Assembly: GCA_013141065.1 (NCBI GenBank)
Contig: JABFRR010000006.1
Location: 62,001 to 126,000, forward strand
DNA length: 64,000 nucleotides
Direction: 5' to 3'
Source: Bacteriovoracaceae bacterium
GTDB taxonomy: Bacteria; Bdellovibrionota; Bacteriovoracia; Bacteriovoracales; Bacteriovoracaceae
Part shown: piece after piece, positions 36,039 to 45,365 of the stretch
How positions within the stretch are numbered: position 1 is the first letter of the stretch
How the letters are laid out: every line of letters starts with the position of its first letter
Position numbers and translations under genes: made by a program
The notes under the pieces: model-generated
The model's database searches: none
Told to the model about the DNA's origin: nothing
Seen by the model: only the letters and a program-made list of their open reading frames with translations

Positions 36039-36936
36039 TCATGTCCTCACTTTTTTTAAAAGTAAGATTGAATCTTAGTCCAGACTCATGTGGAATAATT
36101 CTAAGGTCACCATGCATTTTTTGAAGGAGCTTCTGGCTTAGGTATAAGCCAATTCCAGATCCCTTGCTCGAATTGTGTTTATAAAATAAAGATCCTAGTT
36201 TTTCAATTTCACCAGAAAAGTCACCTTGATCGAGGTAGCTTAAATAAACTTGTGTTTCATCACTTTGTATTTCAATAATTACATTTTTACTTTGAGTGTG
36301 AAGGCGGGTGTTTTCTAGCAGGTTTTTAAAAATAAGCTCAAGCGCAAATTCATCTGCTTCCACCTTAATTTTATCATTTGAGCTGATTAACTTTAAATCA
36401 AGGCCATGCGACCACGTTTTAGATATTTTATTTATTAAGGGAATCAGTGCGAGTGAAGTCAGGTTTAATTCACCTCCGCGTTCAATGCGTGAAAGTTGGA
36501 GGATTTTATCCATCTGAGTTTCTAGTTTGGCAGTATCTTGAATTAGGCGACCAATTAATTTGTCTAAAGTTGGATCTTTTTTAGATTCTAATATCTCGTT
36601 GATGACTTCACCTTGTAAACGAATACTCGCTAAAGGAGTTTTGAGTTCATGAGTGAGGCTGGCAAAAAAAGCTTGCAAGGCGTGTGTTTTTCTTTTGTCT
36701 TTTAAGTATAAAATTAAGATAGATATTGAAAGTAACATTAAAAGCACGATGAAACTTCCACCTTCCCAGGCCAGCATTTTAGTTATGCGTGCTCTTTCGG
36801 TGTTAATGAGGAAGTTTTCGAAGTTGACCATGAAGTAAACCCACCAACCACCGATAAGTAGTAAAACACCTGCCCACAAAAGTGAGAGCGTAAAGAGGAG
36901 TTTTGATGAATGGTTAAATGGATCTTTAGTCATCAT
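36031..36936 (-). CDS. Sensor histidine kinase within heme operon
   Basis: The product has 301 residues. Two membrane helices (about 15-37 and 60-78) with a loop of about 22 residues, then His96 in LTHELKTPLASI and an ATPase domain with a short G2 region SSKGSGIGLYLS. No HAMP or PAS. Thirteen bases follow hemL. The same simple layout as the kinase at 28998. Signal unknown; heme, its precursors or respiratory state are possible from context. Confidence 0.9.
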   Translation of the reverse strand: MMTKDPFNHSSKLLFTLSLLWAGVLLLIGGWWVYFMVNFENFLINTERARITKMLAWEGGSFIVLLMLLSISILILYLKDKRKTHALQAFFASLTHELKTPLASIRLQGEVINEILESKKDPTLDKLIGRLIQDTAKLETQMDKILQLSRIERGGELNLTSLALIPLINKISKTWSHGLDLKLISSNDKIKVEADEFALELIFKNLLENTRLHTQSKNVIIEIQSDETQVYLSYLDQGDFSGEIEKLGSLFYKHNSSKGSGIGLYLSQKLLQKMHGDLRIIPHESGLRFNLTFKKSEDMSA

Positions 36937-36949
36937 ATATTTATTTTAC

Positions 36950-38215
36950 TTATCCCAACCTCACTTTAAGGTCTTCAATCACACTATCATCGTGGGCCAG
37001 GGATACAAATCCAACTTCGTAAGCATTTGGTGCTAGATAAATTCCTTTTTCGAGAAGGACCTCAAAGAGTTTATTAAAATTTTCAGTTAAGTTCTCTGGA
37101 ATTTCAGAAATCTTTGTCACATTATCTTTTGGAACAATCCAAAACAACGATGCATATGTGGTAATTTTAAACATGGCAAACTGGCCATTATTATACGAAT
37201 GCATCCAATTTGTCAGAACGTTTGATATTTTTTTTGTTTGCTCACTGATCTTTTTATAATTTTCTGGCGTTAACTGCTTAAGAGTAGCAAGCCCACCAGT
37301 CATGGCCAGTGGATTGGCTGATAATGTTCCTGCTTGATAGACCTTACCAATTGGAGCCAGGTGCTCCATAATAAATTTTGATGCAGCGATTGCGCCCACA
37401 GGTAAGCCGCCCCCAATAATTTTTCCCCAAGTTGAAATATCTGGTCTTATGCCGGTAATTTCGGCCATTCCACCAAAGGCAACTCTAAAGCCAGAGATGA
37501 CTTCATCAAATATTAAGAGTGCACATGTTTGATCACAAATCTCACGAAGAAATGATAAAAATTCAATGGGCTGAACCATAAGGCCATTGTTGGCCGGCAG
37601 AGGTTCAATAATAATGGCTGCAATTTGATTTTTGTGTTCTTCAAAACATTTTTTTACACCTTCTATATCACCCAATTCCAAAACAAGTGTATCTTTGGCA
37701 ATACCTTCTGGAACTCCGGCAGAAGATGCTTCTGCTTCTCCAGCGAGACCCGAGCCTGCTTTAATAAGCATTGAATCAACATGACCGTGATAACAACCAT
37801 TAAATTTAATAATTTTATTTCGGCCTGTCACTCCACGAGCAAGCCTTAGTGCCGTCATGACCGCCTCAGTACCGGAGTTTACAAATCTTAATTGCTCAAC
37901 GTATTTAATTCTTTCTAAAAGAAATTCTGCGAGCTCGAGTGAGTAGGGCTCACAAGCTCCATAACTCCATCCACGTTCTAATCCCTCATGAAGGGCCTTT
38001 TCTACAATGGGATTTCTATGTCCTAAAATTAATGGACCAAAACTCATGCAAAAGTCTATATACTTTTTTTCTTCTACATCATAGATGTAAGCACCTTCAG
38101 CACGTTTAAAAAATCGTGGTGTTGAAGTGAGTCCTTTAAAGCTTCTTACAGGAGAATGCACTCCACCTGGAATTAATTTTTTAGATTTTAAGAAAAGTTC
38201 AGTTTGTATATTCAT
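36950..38215 (-). CDS. hemL: Glutamate-1-semialdehyde 2,1-aminomutase
   Basis: The product has 421 residues. ATG 38215 is chosen: ACAGGAG precedes it and it overlaps the upstream stop in ATGA; the longer reading to 38239 lies inside hemC. Class III aminotransferase blocks VNSGTEAVMTALRLARG, FDEVISGFRVAFGG and the PLP lysine in STWGKIIGGGLP are present. It converts glutamate-1-semialdehyde to 5-aminolevulinate, the C5 route together with HemA. Confidence 0.95.
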   Translation of the reverse strand: MNIQTELFLKSKKLIPGGVHSPVRSFKGLTSTPRFFKRAEGAYIYDVEEKKYIDFCMSFGPLILGHRNPIVEKALHEGLERGWSYGACEPYSLELAEFLLERIKYVEQLRFVNSGTEAVMTALRLARGVTGRNKIIKFNGCYHGHVDSMLIKAGSGLAGEAEASSAGVPEGIAKDTLVLELGDIEGVKKCFEEHKNQIAAIIIEPLPANNGLMVQPIEFLSFLREICDQTCALLIFDEVISGFRVAFGGMAEITGIRPDISTWGKIIGGGLPVGAIAASKFIMEHLAPIGKVYQAGTLSANPLAMTGGLATLKQLTPENYKKISEQTKKISNVLTNWMHSYNNGQFAMFKITTYASLFWIVPKDNVTKISEIPENLTENFNKLFEVLLEKGIYLAPNAYEVGFVSLAHDDSVIEDLKVRLG

Positions 38216-39753
38216 AGATCTCCTGTCGATTTTGTCCATTCTTTAAATTCTTCCATGCCAGACATTGGATAAACCTCTATATTATTTTCTTTAAAGGTAT
38301 CAAAGGTTTTACCTATTCCACATGCATGAATTTTAGTTTTGATTTCTGGAAAGTGCTCACAATAAGTTTTATACTGAAAATAACTAGTCCAATAGAAAAC
38401 TTCTGTTTTTAAAATGTCATTTTTATAGTCTTCACTGATTGTCGGTGAGATTTCTCTTTTATAGCAAGCTATGACTTCTGCTTCTGAAAGAGAACTTTTA
38501 GCTTCATCATTTGATAAAATAATCAATTGAGATTTTGTATTGATCATCAATGAAATAGCATGAGATGACCTGAGGTTACGAATTTCATCATCCCCAATGG
38601 CATCTGCCGTTGCATTGACCCATAATCCAAGGGCCGCTAAATCCTTCATTGTTTTTGTTCCAGCTGCCCATAGTGAGGCCGGAGCAGATCCGGACACGGC
38701 ATCAAGACAATATTTACTTGTGACATAAATATCAAGATTTTTATCGAGTGTTACAGAGAGATTTTTTTTAGTGATTAATGAATCAATGCTAGGGTGTCCA
38801 TTAAAAGTTTTTGGTGCCGTCAAGAAAGTAGGTAAGCTTCGTCCTTCAAGAGAATTAAAATTGACTTCAACACCTTCAAGAACACCTCGATGATTGTGAA
38901 GAAAGTAATCTTTATTGTCACGGCTGATTTTTTTTACATTGATTCCGACGGCCAGGTGACAGCCTCCTCCGTATTTATTGAAGGCCAGTCTTTCTCTGGA
39001 TACTTCTTCAACTGTCTGCGTGTCTTCTAAAAGTTTTAGTTTATTTAAAAGTTCACCTTGATCTAATCTTTCTTTGGCACATTCTATTCCCAGGGCCCCT
39101 TGTGAAGCTGAACTGGGAAAAACTGATTGAGGCAGAATCATAAAATTGATTCCAGCAAGTAATTGAGTCAGTGTTTCTTTGGAAGAAGGAGTATGTGCCA
39201 GTCTTTCAATACCTGGAAGTGCTAAAACAATAGCATCAAAATCACCATCTCTTAATTTTTGGATTCTGGTATTAACATTTCCCCGAAGCATTTTGGTTTT
39301 AACGACGACATTTTTACCTTTTGGTAGATAGTCGGCAAGTTTCGATTCAATATTGACGATTCTTCTAGGTGAAGAGGTTCCAACAATAAACTCAGTTCGA
39401 GATTTTATTTTTGGAATCGTTTCATTTTTGATAAGTAGAATGTCGTGGGCAAATGTTCTTTTAGTAATCGCAGCTAGGGCAATTCCCTCTGGACGTTCTG
39501 AGCCTAGATCTTTATAAGAGTGTACAACTAAGTCAACTTCACCTTTTAGTAGGGCTTCATCTAATTCTTTGGTGAAAAAATCTTTGCCATCAAGTTGCCA
39601 CAAGGGAGCATTTTGAATGATATCACCCTGAGTTTTTATGATGACTAATTCAAATTTATCACCGGTGAGTCTTTCGAGTTGATCTTTGACTTGGCCACAC
39701 TGAGTGAGGGCCAGTAGGCTTCCGCGGGTTCCGATTTTATAGTGAGTAGGCAA
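38212..39753 (-). CDS. hemC: HemC-HemD fusion: hydroxymethylbilane synthase / uroporphyrinogen-III synthase
   Basis: The product has 513 residues from a TTG start at 39753, which follows GGAGGAGA. Longer in-frame starts lie within hemA. Residues 1-345 are HemC: KIGTRGSLLALTQ, VVHSYKDLG, GTSSPRR, QGALGIEC and the dipyrromethane-bearing Cys265 in YGGGCHLAVG. Residues about 355-513 resemble HemD: DIYVTSK, a central LIILSNDEA and terminal HACGIGKTFDTFKENNIEV. The fusion would close the linear tetrapyrrole right after it is made. HemD is poorly conserved in sequence, so the second half is assigned mostly by position and fold pattern. Confidence 0.88.
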   Translation of the reverse strand: MPTHYKIGTRGSLLALTQCGQVKDQLERLTGDKFELVIIKTQGDIIQNAPLWQLDGKDFFTKELDEALLKGEVDLVVHSYKDLGSERPEGIALAAITKRTFAHDILLIKNETIPKIKSRTEFIVGTSSPRRIVNIESKLADYLPKGKNVVVKTKMLRGNVNTRIQKLRDGDFDAIVLALPGIERLAHTPSSKETLTQLLAGINFMILPQSVFPSSASQGALGIECAKERLDQGELLNKLKLLEDTQTVEEVSRERLAFNKYGGGCHLAVGINVKKISRDNKDYFLHNHRGVLEGVEVNFNSLEGRSLPTFLTAPKTFNGHPSIDSLITKKNLSVTLDKNLDIYVTSKYCLDAVSGSAPASLWAAGTKTMKDLAALGLWVNATADAIGDDEIRNLRSSHAISLMINTKSQLIILSNDEAKSSLSEAEVIACYKREISPTISEDYKNDILKTEVFYWTSYFQYKTYCEHFPEIKTKIHACGIGKTFDTFKENNIEVYPMSGMEEFKEWTKSTGDL

Positions 39754-40693
39754 GTAGTATCTCCTCCCAATCAAATGGTGTGCTTGATAGTGTCGGTTTC
39801 CCACGTTTTTCCGCAAGAAGAGCAATTGTTTGTTTTGCTCGGCTAACCTTTTCCATCTTTTCAATATTGAGCTTCGCACTTTGTCTAAAAATATCTTCTA
39901 GACGAAGGACTCCATCCTTTTCTGTGTAATTAGTTTTTATCACAGAGGGAGAGCCAAGATCAATAAAGAGCTTCATTTGTTGGGCCAGAGAGTGTGAAAA
40001 TTTATGCTTAAAAAATAAAGTAAAGAAATTCTCATCGAAAAGAACTTCCTCAGCACCAATCGTATTAACGATAAAAGGAAATTTCGCATAGAGTGAAGGC
40101 TCATTCCACGGCAGAGATTCCAGTCCATAAGTGGCAGTGAGTTCTAAGACGCGCTCATTATTTCTGGCCGCAATGAATACGTTATGTTTTTTCTTTAGGA
40201 GTTTAATAAGATCTTCGGCCAGCGTCCCAGATCCTAAAACCAAGACATCGCCATCATTGACAGCGGTATGGATTAATTTTCTAGCAATTCCAGCATAAGT
40301 TAATTGACCAATCCCGGATAAGTGTTCAGTGCGTATTTTTTTGTTGTCTTGAAAAAGCTTCTCAATCACCACCATTAAGTGAGTGTGTCTTTCTGGAATT
40401 TTAAGAAATTCTTGATAGGCGTCTCTAAATTGACTCACAACTTCATACTCAGCTAAAACTTCTGACTTGAGGCCACAGATAGTTTCTAGTAAAAATGTGT
40501 AAGCGTGAATACTTTCAAAAATGTCAGTAATCACATCTTCTTTTAAAGCATTTTCTCGTAAATGGAGGTAAGGAGCTTCACCAATACCAACAATTAGGGT
40601 ACGTTGACATGTCTTTAAGACAAATACATCCCCTTTCGATTGGCTTATCGAAGAGTTCGCTTTGAGGTTAATAACTGTCAGTTTTTGAATCAT
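39737..40693 (-). CDS. hemA: Glutamyl-tRNA reductase, short form
   Basis: The product has 318 residues. Catalytic Cys29 in VLKTCQRT, the domain I block LKSEVLAEYEVVSQFRDAY and the NADPH site VLVLGSGTLAEDL are present. Typical HemA has over 400 residues; the C-terminal dimerisation helices are shortened to about 40 residues. It reduces glutamyl-tRNA to the semialdehyde for HemL. First gene of the heme operon, overlapping hemC by 17 bases. Confidence 0.88.
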   Translation of the reverse strand: MIQKLTVINLKANSSISQSKGDVFVLKTCQRTLIVGIGEAPYLHLRENALKEDVITDIFESIHAYTFLLETICGLKSEVLAEYEVVSQFRDAYQEFLKIPERHTHLMVVIEKLFQDNKKIRTEHLSGIGQLTYAGIARKLIHTAVNDGDVLVLGSGTLAEDLIKLLKKKHNVFIAARNNERVLELTATYGLESLPWNEPSLYAKFPFIVNTIGAEEVLFDENFFTLFFKHKFSHSLAQQMKLFIDLGSPSVIKTNYTEKDGVLRLEDIFRQSAKLNIEKMEKVSRAKQTIALLAEKRGKPTLSSTPFDWEEILLAYSL

Positions 40694-40792
40694 ATGGTTA
40701 ATAAGTTATAACTCGGTAAGACTTCTAAATTGTCATTAAAGTGTAGAATTTATCTTTTTTTCTTATTTTAAATTTCATGATAAGTTAAATTT

Positions 40793-41113
40793 ATGAAATC
40801 AAAGCAGCATGTCATTTCATCTACTTGGTCATCCTTTTGGACGTCAATTTGGGCTTATCTCTACGCCCCTTTAAAAGCCTCATTTATGGCCTTTGACCGC
40901 AAGGTGGATGGATCAATTAGTTTTTTCCTCAAGCACTATGGTAAGAGCCGATTCATGGTGGCCATGTCAAAAAAAGCTCAATACCTGGGGCTAGAAAAAC
41001 TTTGGGAAAAAGGGCCAAAGGCTTTTGTCTATTTCTTTCTTTTTTACTTAGTGCGCGACACGGTGCTCTACATCCTACTCCCTATCTTTTTTGCTCGTCT
41101 CTATTCAAATTAA
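40793..41113 (+). CDS. Small membrane protein, unknown
   Basis: The product has 106 residues. An amphipathic, aromatic N-terminal half is followed by a hydrophobic segment (about 79-102, FVYFFLFYLVRDTVLYILLP). Not recognised. It stands alone between divergent hemA and the IMPDH-like gene. Confidence 0.62.
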   Translation: MKSKQHVISSTWSSFWTSIWAYLYAPLKASFMAFDRKVDGSISFFLKHYGKSRFMVAMSKKAQYLGLEKLWEKGPKAFVYFFLFYLVRDTVLYILLPIFFARLYSN

Positions 41114-41192
41114 TTTTGTCAGTTAGTTTGTTTATGTTCTATTCTTTTTTGTCACATTAGTTTTGAGCATTCATCGTTTTATAGGAGAAGTC

Positions 41193-42254
41193 ATGGAGCT
41201 ATTATTTAGTCCACAAGAAATACTTAATCGCGGCATAGGTTTAACATTTGATGATGTTTTACTAGTCCCGCGCTATTCAGAAATATCTTCGAGAAAGCAC
41301 CCAGTGTTAAAAACACAAATCACTAAAAATTTCACTATCGATTTACCAGTCATCACTGCAAATATGGATACGATAACAGAAACAGAAATGGCCTGTGCGA
41401 TGGCGAGTTTGGGAGGAATCGGCTCTCTTCATCGTTTTATGTCTGAAGAAGATCAAGTCAAGCAAGTCCATAATATTAAAACCTATTTAAAATCTAAAAA
41501 CTTATCGACGCCTATCGCAGCCTCTATTGGTGTAAAAGAAGAAGGCATGAAAAGGGCCGAGTTATTAGTTGAAGCAGGTGTGCAAATTATCACCTTAGAT
41601 ATCGCTCATGGTGATTCAATCATGATGCTCGAAACTCTCGATTACTTAAAAAAACGTTTCCCAAAAGTGGACGTCATTGCTGGCAACGTGGCCACAAGTG
41701 ATGGGGTTAAACGCATGATTGATAGAGGAGCTGACGCTGTAAAAGTGGGAATTGGCCCCGGATCAATGTGTACAACAAGAATTATTACCGGCCACGGGCT
41801 TCCACAACTCTCAGCGATTGCCCTCGCTGTCAAAGTCGCTGCACCAGTAGGAATTCCAGTTATTGCAGATGGTGGCTTAAAGAATTCAGGTGATATAGTG
41901 AAGGCTTTAGCCGCTGGAGCATCTTCAGTAATGGTAGGCTCGCTTGTCTCGGGAACACTAGAAACTCCCGGTGAACTTAAAGGTGGAATGAAGCAATACC
42001 GTGGCATGGCCTCAAAAGCCGCTCAGGTTTCTTGGAGAGGAGAAATGCCTCAAGGAATGGCCGCAGAGGGTGAATCAACCCAGATTCCTTGCAAGGGTTC
42101 AGTGGTCAATGTAATTGAAGAATTAATGGGCGGACTCCGCTCTGGGATGACTTATATTGGAGTCGATAATATTAAGGCCATGAGTGAGATAGCACTTTTT
42201 ATTCAGATGACCTCTTCTGGGATGAGTGAATCAAAACCTCATGGAGTGAGATAA
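41193..42254 (+). CDS. IMP dehydrogenase / GMP reductase family enzyme without CBS domains
   Basis: The product has 353 residues from ATG 41193, which follows taggag; upstream in-frame ATG 41163 has no site. Barrel core GLTFDDVLLVPRYS, catalytic loop GIGPGSMCTTRI with the nucleophilic Cys, IADGGLKNSGD and QYRGMASKAA identify the IMPDH/GMPR superfamily. There is no CBS insert. The flap region WRGEMPQGMAAEGES does not settle whether IMP oxidation or GMP reduction is done. plsB follows immediately. Confidence 0.85.
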   Translation: MELLFSPQEILNRGIGLTFDDVLLVPRYSEISSRKHPVLKTQITKNFTIDLPVITANMDTITETEMACAMASLGGIGSLHRFMSEEDQVKQVHNIKTYLKSKNLSTPIAASIGVKEEGMKRAELLVEAGVQIITLDIAHGDSIMMLETLDYLKKRFPKVDVIAGNVATSDGVKRMIDRGADAVKVGIGPGSMCTTRIITGHGLPQLSAIALAVKVAAPVGIPVIADGGLKNSGDIVKALAAGASSVMVGSLVSGTLETPGELKGGMKQYRGMASKAAQVSWRGEMPQGMAAEGESTQIPCKGSVVNVIEELMGGLRSGMTYIGVDNIKAMSEIALFIQMTSSGMSESKPHGVR

Positions 42255-44096
42255 ATGGATTTTTCAAAACTTGGAAGTTTTGCAAAACTTAGTGGTTTAG
42301 TTGGAGGTATTCCAAGCTTCTTTGATAATTTTAAGGAAATGGAAGACATCGTTTTGGCTTATCCTAAACTCAGAGACCGCATCGGTTCAAAAGAAGAAGA
42401 CCGCGAAAAAGTCATTAAGAATTTAAAAGAAATAAGAGCTGAATTATCTCTACCATTTCTTAAAACATTTGAAAAATTTCTCGATGCTTCTTTGTCACAA
42501 CTTTATGACGGGATCAATTTTAATGACAATGGAGTTAACTTAAAAGAGCTTTCGTTAGAAAATAATATTGTGCTGGTTCCTAATCATCAATCACATGCTG
42601 ATTATGTGGCCATTAATTATGTCTACTTTAAAAAGTATCATTCTCCCTTGTTTGTTGCTGGAGGAAATAATCTTAACATTTTTCCCATCGGCCCACTATT
42701 TAGGCGTTCAGGATGTTTTTTTATCAGACGCACTTTTGCTAACGACATTCTCTACAAGCTGACCCTAGAAGCTTATTTGCATTATATGCTAGTTAAAGGT
42801 AATCCTATCGAATTTTTCTTTGAGGGTGGAAGATCACGAACTGGTAAATTACTTCCACCACGTTTTGGTTTGTATCAAATGCTTATTGAAGCACACTTTG
42901 CAATTCCAGAAGCAAAGAGAATGCCTCTTAAGTTTATTCCAGTGTCTATTGTTCATGAATATGTGCCAGAACAAAAGTCCTTGGCCCGTGAACTCGATGG
43001 TGGAAAAAAACAAAAAGAGAGTGCAGGACAAATTTTTGGTCTCGTAAAACTTTTTTCTTACCAGTTCGGAAATGTACATATTAATATTGGCAATCCCGTC
43101 ACGATGCCTCCAGTTGAAGTAGATAACTTAAAAGCGCAGACTCAAAAGTTAGCTTTTGAATGTTTCTTTGAAGTTGGTAAAAACATGCGAGTGACTCCAA
43201 CTTCGCTTTTAGCAATGATTCTTTTAGATGAGCCAACGGGTGCACTTAAATGGGAAGAAATTCTCGCTAAAGCCCGTCATATGGTAGATTTTTGTCAAAA
43301 ATTTGGTGTGCCTATCACTGAATCACTCATACCGGGTAAACTCGAAAAATCTCTTGAGCGCTCAATTGATATTTTAATTGGAAACAAAAAAGTAGAGGCC
43401 ATTGGCAATGTAAATGGCAATCATGTTTTTTATTCCATCAGAGATGACTCTCGAAAAGAAATTCTCTATTTTAAAAACACTGTGCTTCATCACTTTTTAG
43501 TTCCATGGATTGTTCACATGGGATGGGTGAATCTCTTTTCAGGCAATATTTCAAATGTTGATGATTTAAAAAAATTCTTCATGGGCCAGCGCAAACAACT
43601 TACTCACGAGTTTTATCTTCCAACGGTCAAAGAATTTTTATCTCAGACATTAGCGATTGTATCGGATGCCATAGGACGCGAAGTGACAACCTTAGAAGAG
43701 TGTATCGAGCTCTCGCATAAAGATTTATATTTAATACTTACAAAAGTGAGTCTTTTTAGCCGAGCTTGTAATTACTTATTAGAGGCTTATTTTGTCTGTG
43801 GTCTCACCTTGAGATCCCTTTTAAATGATTATAAAGAAGGCTTTAAGATGGAAACATTCTTAAAACGTTATAAAGAAGTTTTCGAAAGCGAGAGAAAACT
43901 TAAGCGTATCATCAAATATACTGAAAGTTATTCTATTCCATTATCGAAATCAAGTTTGCAATATTTTGTTCACTCCGGCGTAGTTGCCAGCAATAGTGGA
44001 TACTACGCTGTGACGGACACCCAAAAACTTCATGATGTATTGGTTAAAATTGAGGCAGACCTTGGTGGACAACTCAGTATTAATCTACTCAATTAG
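42255..44096 (+). CDS. plsB: Glycerol-3-phosphate 1-O-acyltransferase
   Basis: The product has 613 residues. Acyltransferase motif I VPNHQSHADYVA (His111, Asp116), motif II IGPLFRRSGCFFIRRTF, motif III FFEGGRSRTGK and motif IV IPVSIVHE are in order. This is the PlsB (GPAT) family, which acylates position 1 of glycerol-3-phosphate at the membrane in the first step of phospholipid synthesis. Shorter than E. coli PlsB, mainly in the C-terminal part. It abuts the upstream stop, so translation is coupled. Confidence 0.92.
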   Translation: MDFSKLGSFAKLSGLVGGIPSFFDNFKEMEDIVLAYPKLRDRIGSKEEDREKVIKNLKEIRAELSLPFLKTFEKFLDASLSQLYDGINFNDNGVNLKELSLENNIVLVPNHQSHADYVAINYVYFKKYHSPLFVAGGNNLNIFPIGPLFRRSGCFFIRRTFANDILYKLTLEAYLHYMLVKGNPIEFFFEGGRSRTGKLLPPRFGLYQMLIEAHFAIPEAKRMPLKFIPVSIVHEYVPEQKSLARELDGGKKQKESAGQIFGLVKLFSYQFGNVHINIGNPVTMPPVEVDNLKAQTQKLAFECFFEVGKNMRVTPTSLLAMILLDEPTGALKWEEILAKARHMVDFCQKFGVPITESLIPGKLEKSLERSIDILIGNKKVEAIGNVNGNHVFYSIRDDSRKEILYFKNTVLHHFLVPWIVHMGWVNLFSGNISNVDDLKKFFMGQRKQLTHEFYLPTVKEFLSQTLAIVSDAIGREVTTLEECIELSHKDLYLILTKVSLFSRACNYLLEAYFVCGLTLRSLLNDYKEGFKMETFLKRYKEVFESERKLKRIIKYTESYSIPLSKSSLQYFVHSGVVASNSGYYAVTDTQKLHDVLVKIEADLGGQLSINLLN

Positions 44097-44098
44097 CT

Positions 44099-44533
44099 AT
44101 GACAAAACTTAAACTAAAAAGTCATTATTTCAACAGAAGACGATTTGTAAAATCTGAGGACAATATTAGCTTGGATGGCTGGTATGATTATGCTCAAAAC
44201 TTGAAAGAAAAAATTTTAAGAGACTCCTCTTTTCAACTAGTGGCTTCAAAAGTCATCATTGAAATGAATGATCAACGAGAGCTTACCTTGCTCTTTGAGG
44301 TTATTGGTACTCCCCAAAGTGGCTTCCAGCATTTCGACCTAGAATCGACTGAAGTTCTATGTTTTAAAGCTATTGAGAGTCCTTTTGAGGTAGATTTCTT
44401 GACTATTAAAGAAAAAGCCTTGGCTTTAAAAGCCTCAATTCCAAGAAACTTAACGCCTAGAGTGCAATTTGTTATCGATGGTGCAAAATTAGAGCTTCAT
44501 TTTTTTGTGCAAAAAGATTATATTCAGTCCTAG
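44099..44533 (+). CDS. Unknown small cytoplasmic protein
   Basis: The product has 144 residues, basic N-terminus, alternating strands and helices, no motif recognised. It begins two bases after plsB and probably shares its transcript. Confidence 0.6.
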   Translation: MTKLKLKSHYFNRRRFVKSEDNISLDGWYDYAQNLKEKILRDSSFQLVASKVIIEMNDQRELTLLFEVIGTPQSGFQHFDLESTEVLCFKAIESPFEVDFLTIKEKALALKASIPRNLTPRVQFVIDGAKLELHFFVQKDYIQS

Positions 44534-44591
44534 AAATATGTTTTAGAACGGCCCTTTAACTAACTAAAGAGTCGCAATCCAGAGGTAAATT

Positions 44592-45251
44592 ATTAAAGAA
44601 AATCAGAACACAGGCCCAAGTCAAAGACCTTCTTTCGACCGCGATCGTCAATCAAACAAAAGTCATGGCCCACGAGTTAATGAACAAATAAGAATTCCAG
44701 AATGCCGACTTCTCGGTGATGACGGACATGCTTACGGTGTTGTTTCAATGAGTGAAGCACGAAGAATATCAGACGAAGCAGGACTTGACTTAGTTGAAGT
44801 TTCCCCAACGGCCCAGCCGCCAGTTGTAAAGTTAATTGATTTTGGTAAGTATAAGTATGAGCTTCAGAAAAAAGCTCAAGAAGCTAAGAAGAAGCAAATT
44901 GTCATTCAGTTAAAAGAAATTCAACTGCGTCCCAATATTGAGCAAGGTGATTTGGAAACTAAACTTAATCACTGTCGTAAATTTCTTGATCAGGGTGATA
45001 AAATTAAAATTTCGATGCAGTTTCGCGGTCGTGAAATGTCTTACCGCGATGCAGGGATGGAAAAATTCAAGGCCGTGATCACTCAAATCGTTGAAATGGG
45101 AGCGACTGTTGAAGCAGATCCCAAGATGATGGGGAATAGAATTATTGCCATTTTAGCTTCAACGAGAAAGCCACCCGTCAAGAAAACTTCTGAAAAAGAA
45201 GAAGAGACGAAGCCTGAAGCCCAAAAGGATCAAAAAGCTAAAAAGACTTAA
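44592..45251 (+). CDS. infC: Translation initiation factor IF-3, ATT start
   Basis: The product has 219 residues when read from ATT 44592. The first in-frame ATG (44748) would cut off the N-terminal domain, which is visible upstream as PRVNEQIRIPECRLLG and GHAYGVVS. An in-frame TAA at 44586 bounds the gene, leaving only ATT 44589 or 44592 near the site agaggt. AUU starts are the known autoregulatory device of infC, where IF-3 rejects its own start codon. The core DLVEVSPTAQPPVVKLIDFGKYKY and RGREMSYRDAGM are typical. An N-terminal extension of about 35 polar residues and a Lys-rich tail are present. Confidence 0.93.
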   Translation: MKENQNTGPSQRPSFDRDRQSNKSHGPRVNEQIRIPECRLLGDDGHAYGVVSMSEARRISDEAGLDLVEVSPTAQPPVVKLIDFGKYKYELQKKAQEAKKKQIVIQLKEIQLRPNIEQGDLETKLNHCRKFLDQGDKIKISMQFRGREMSYRDAGMEKFKAVITQIVEMGATVEADPKMMGNRIIAILASTRKPPVKKTSEKEEETKPEAQKDQKAKKT

Positions 45252-45365
45252 GAAAGTCTTTTACTTTCAATGAAATTCTTGATATTTATACCTGCTTTAA
45301 AAAGCATTTTTAAATATGTGTTTAATTAATTAATCGTTTTATTATAGCGAATTTGGGAGTCTTCC

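Noticed and set aside
42820-43079. Open frames on both strands within plsB
   Set aside because: Shadow frames of a well-supported gene.
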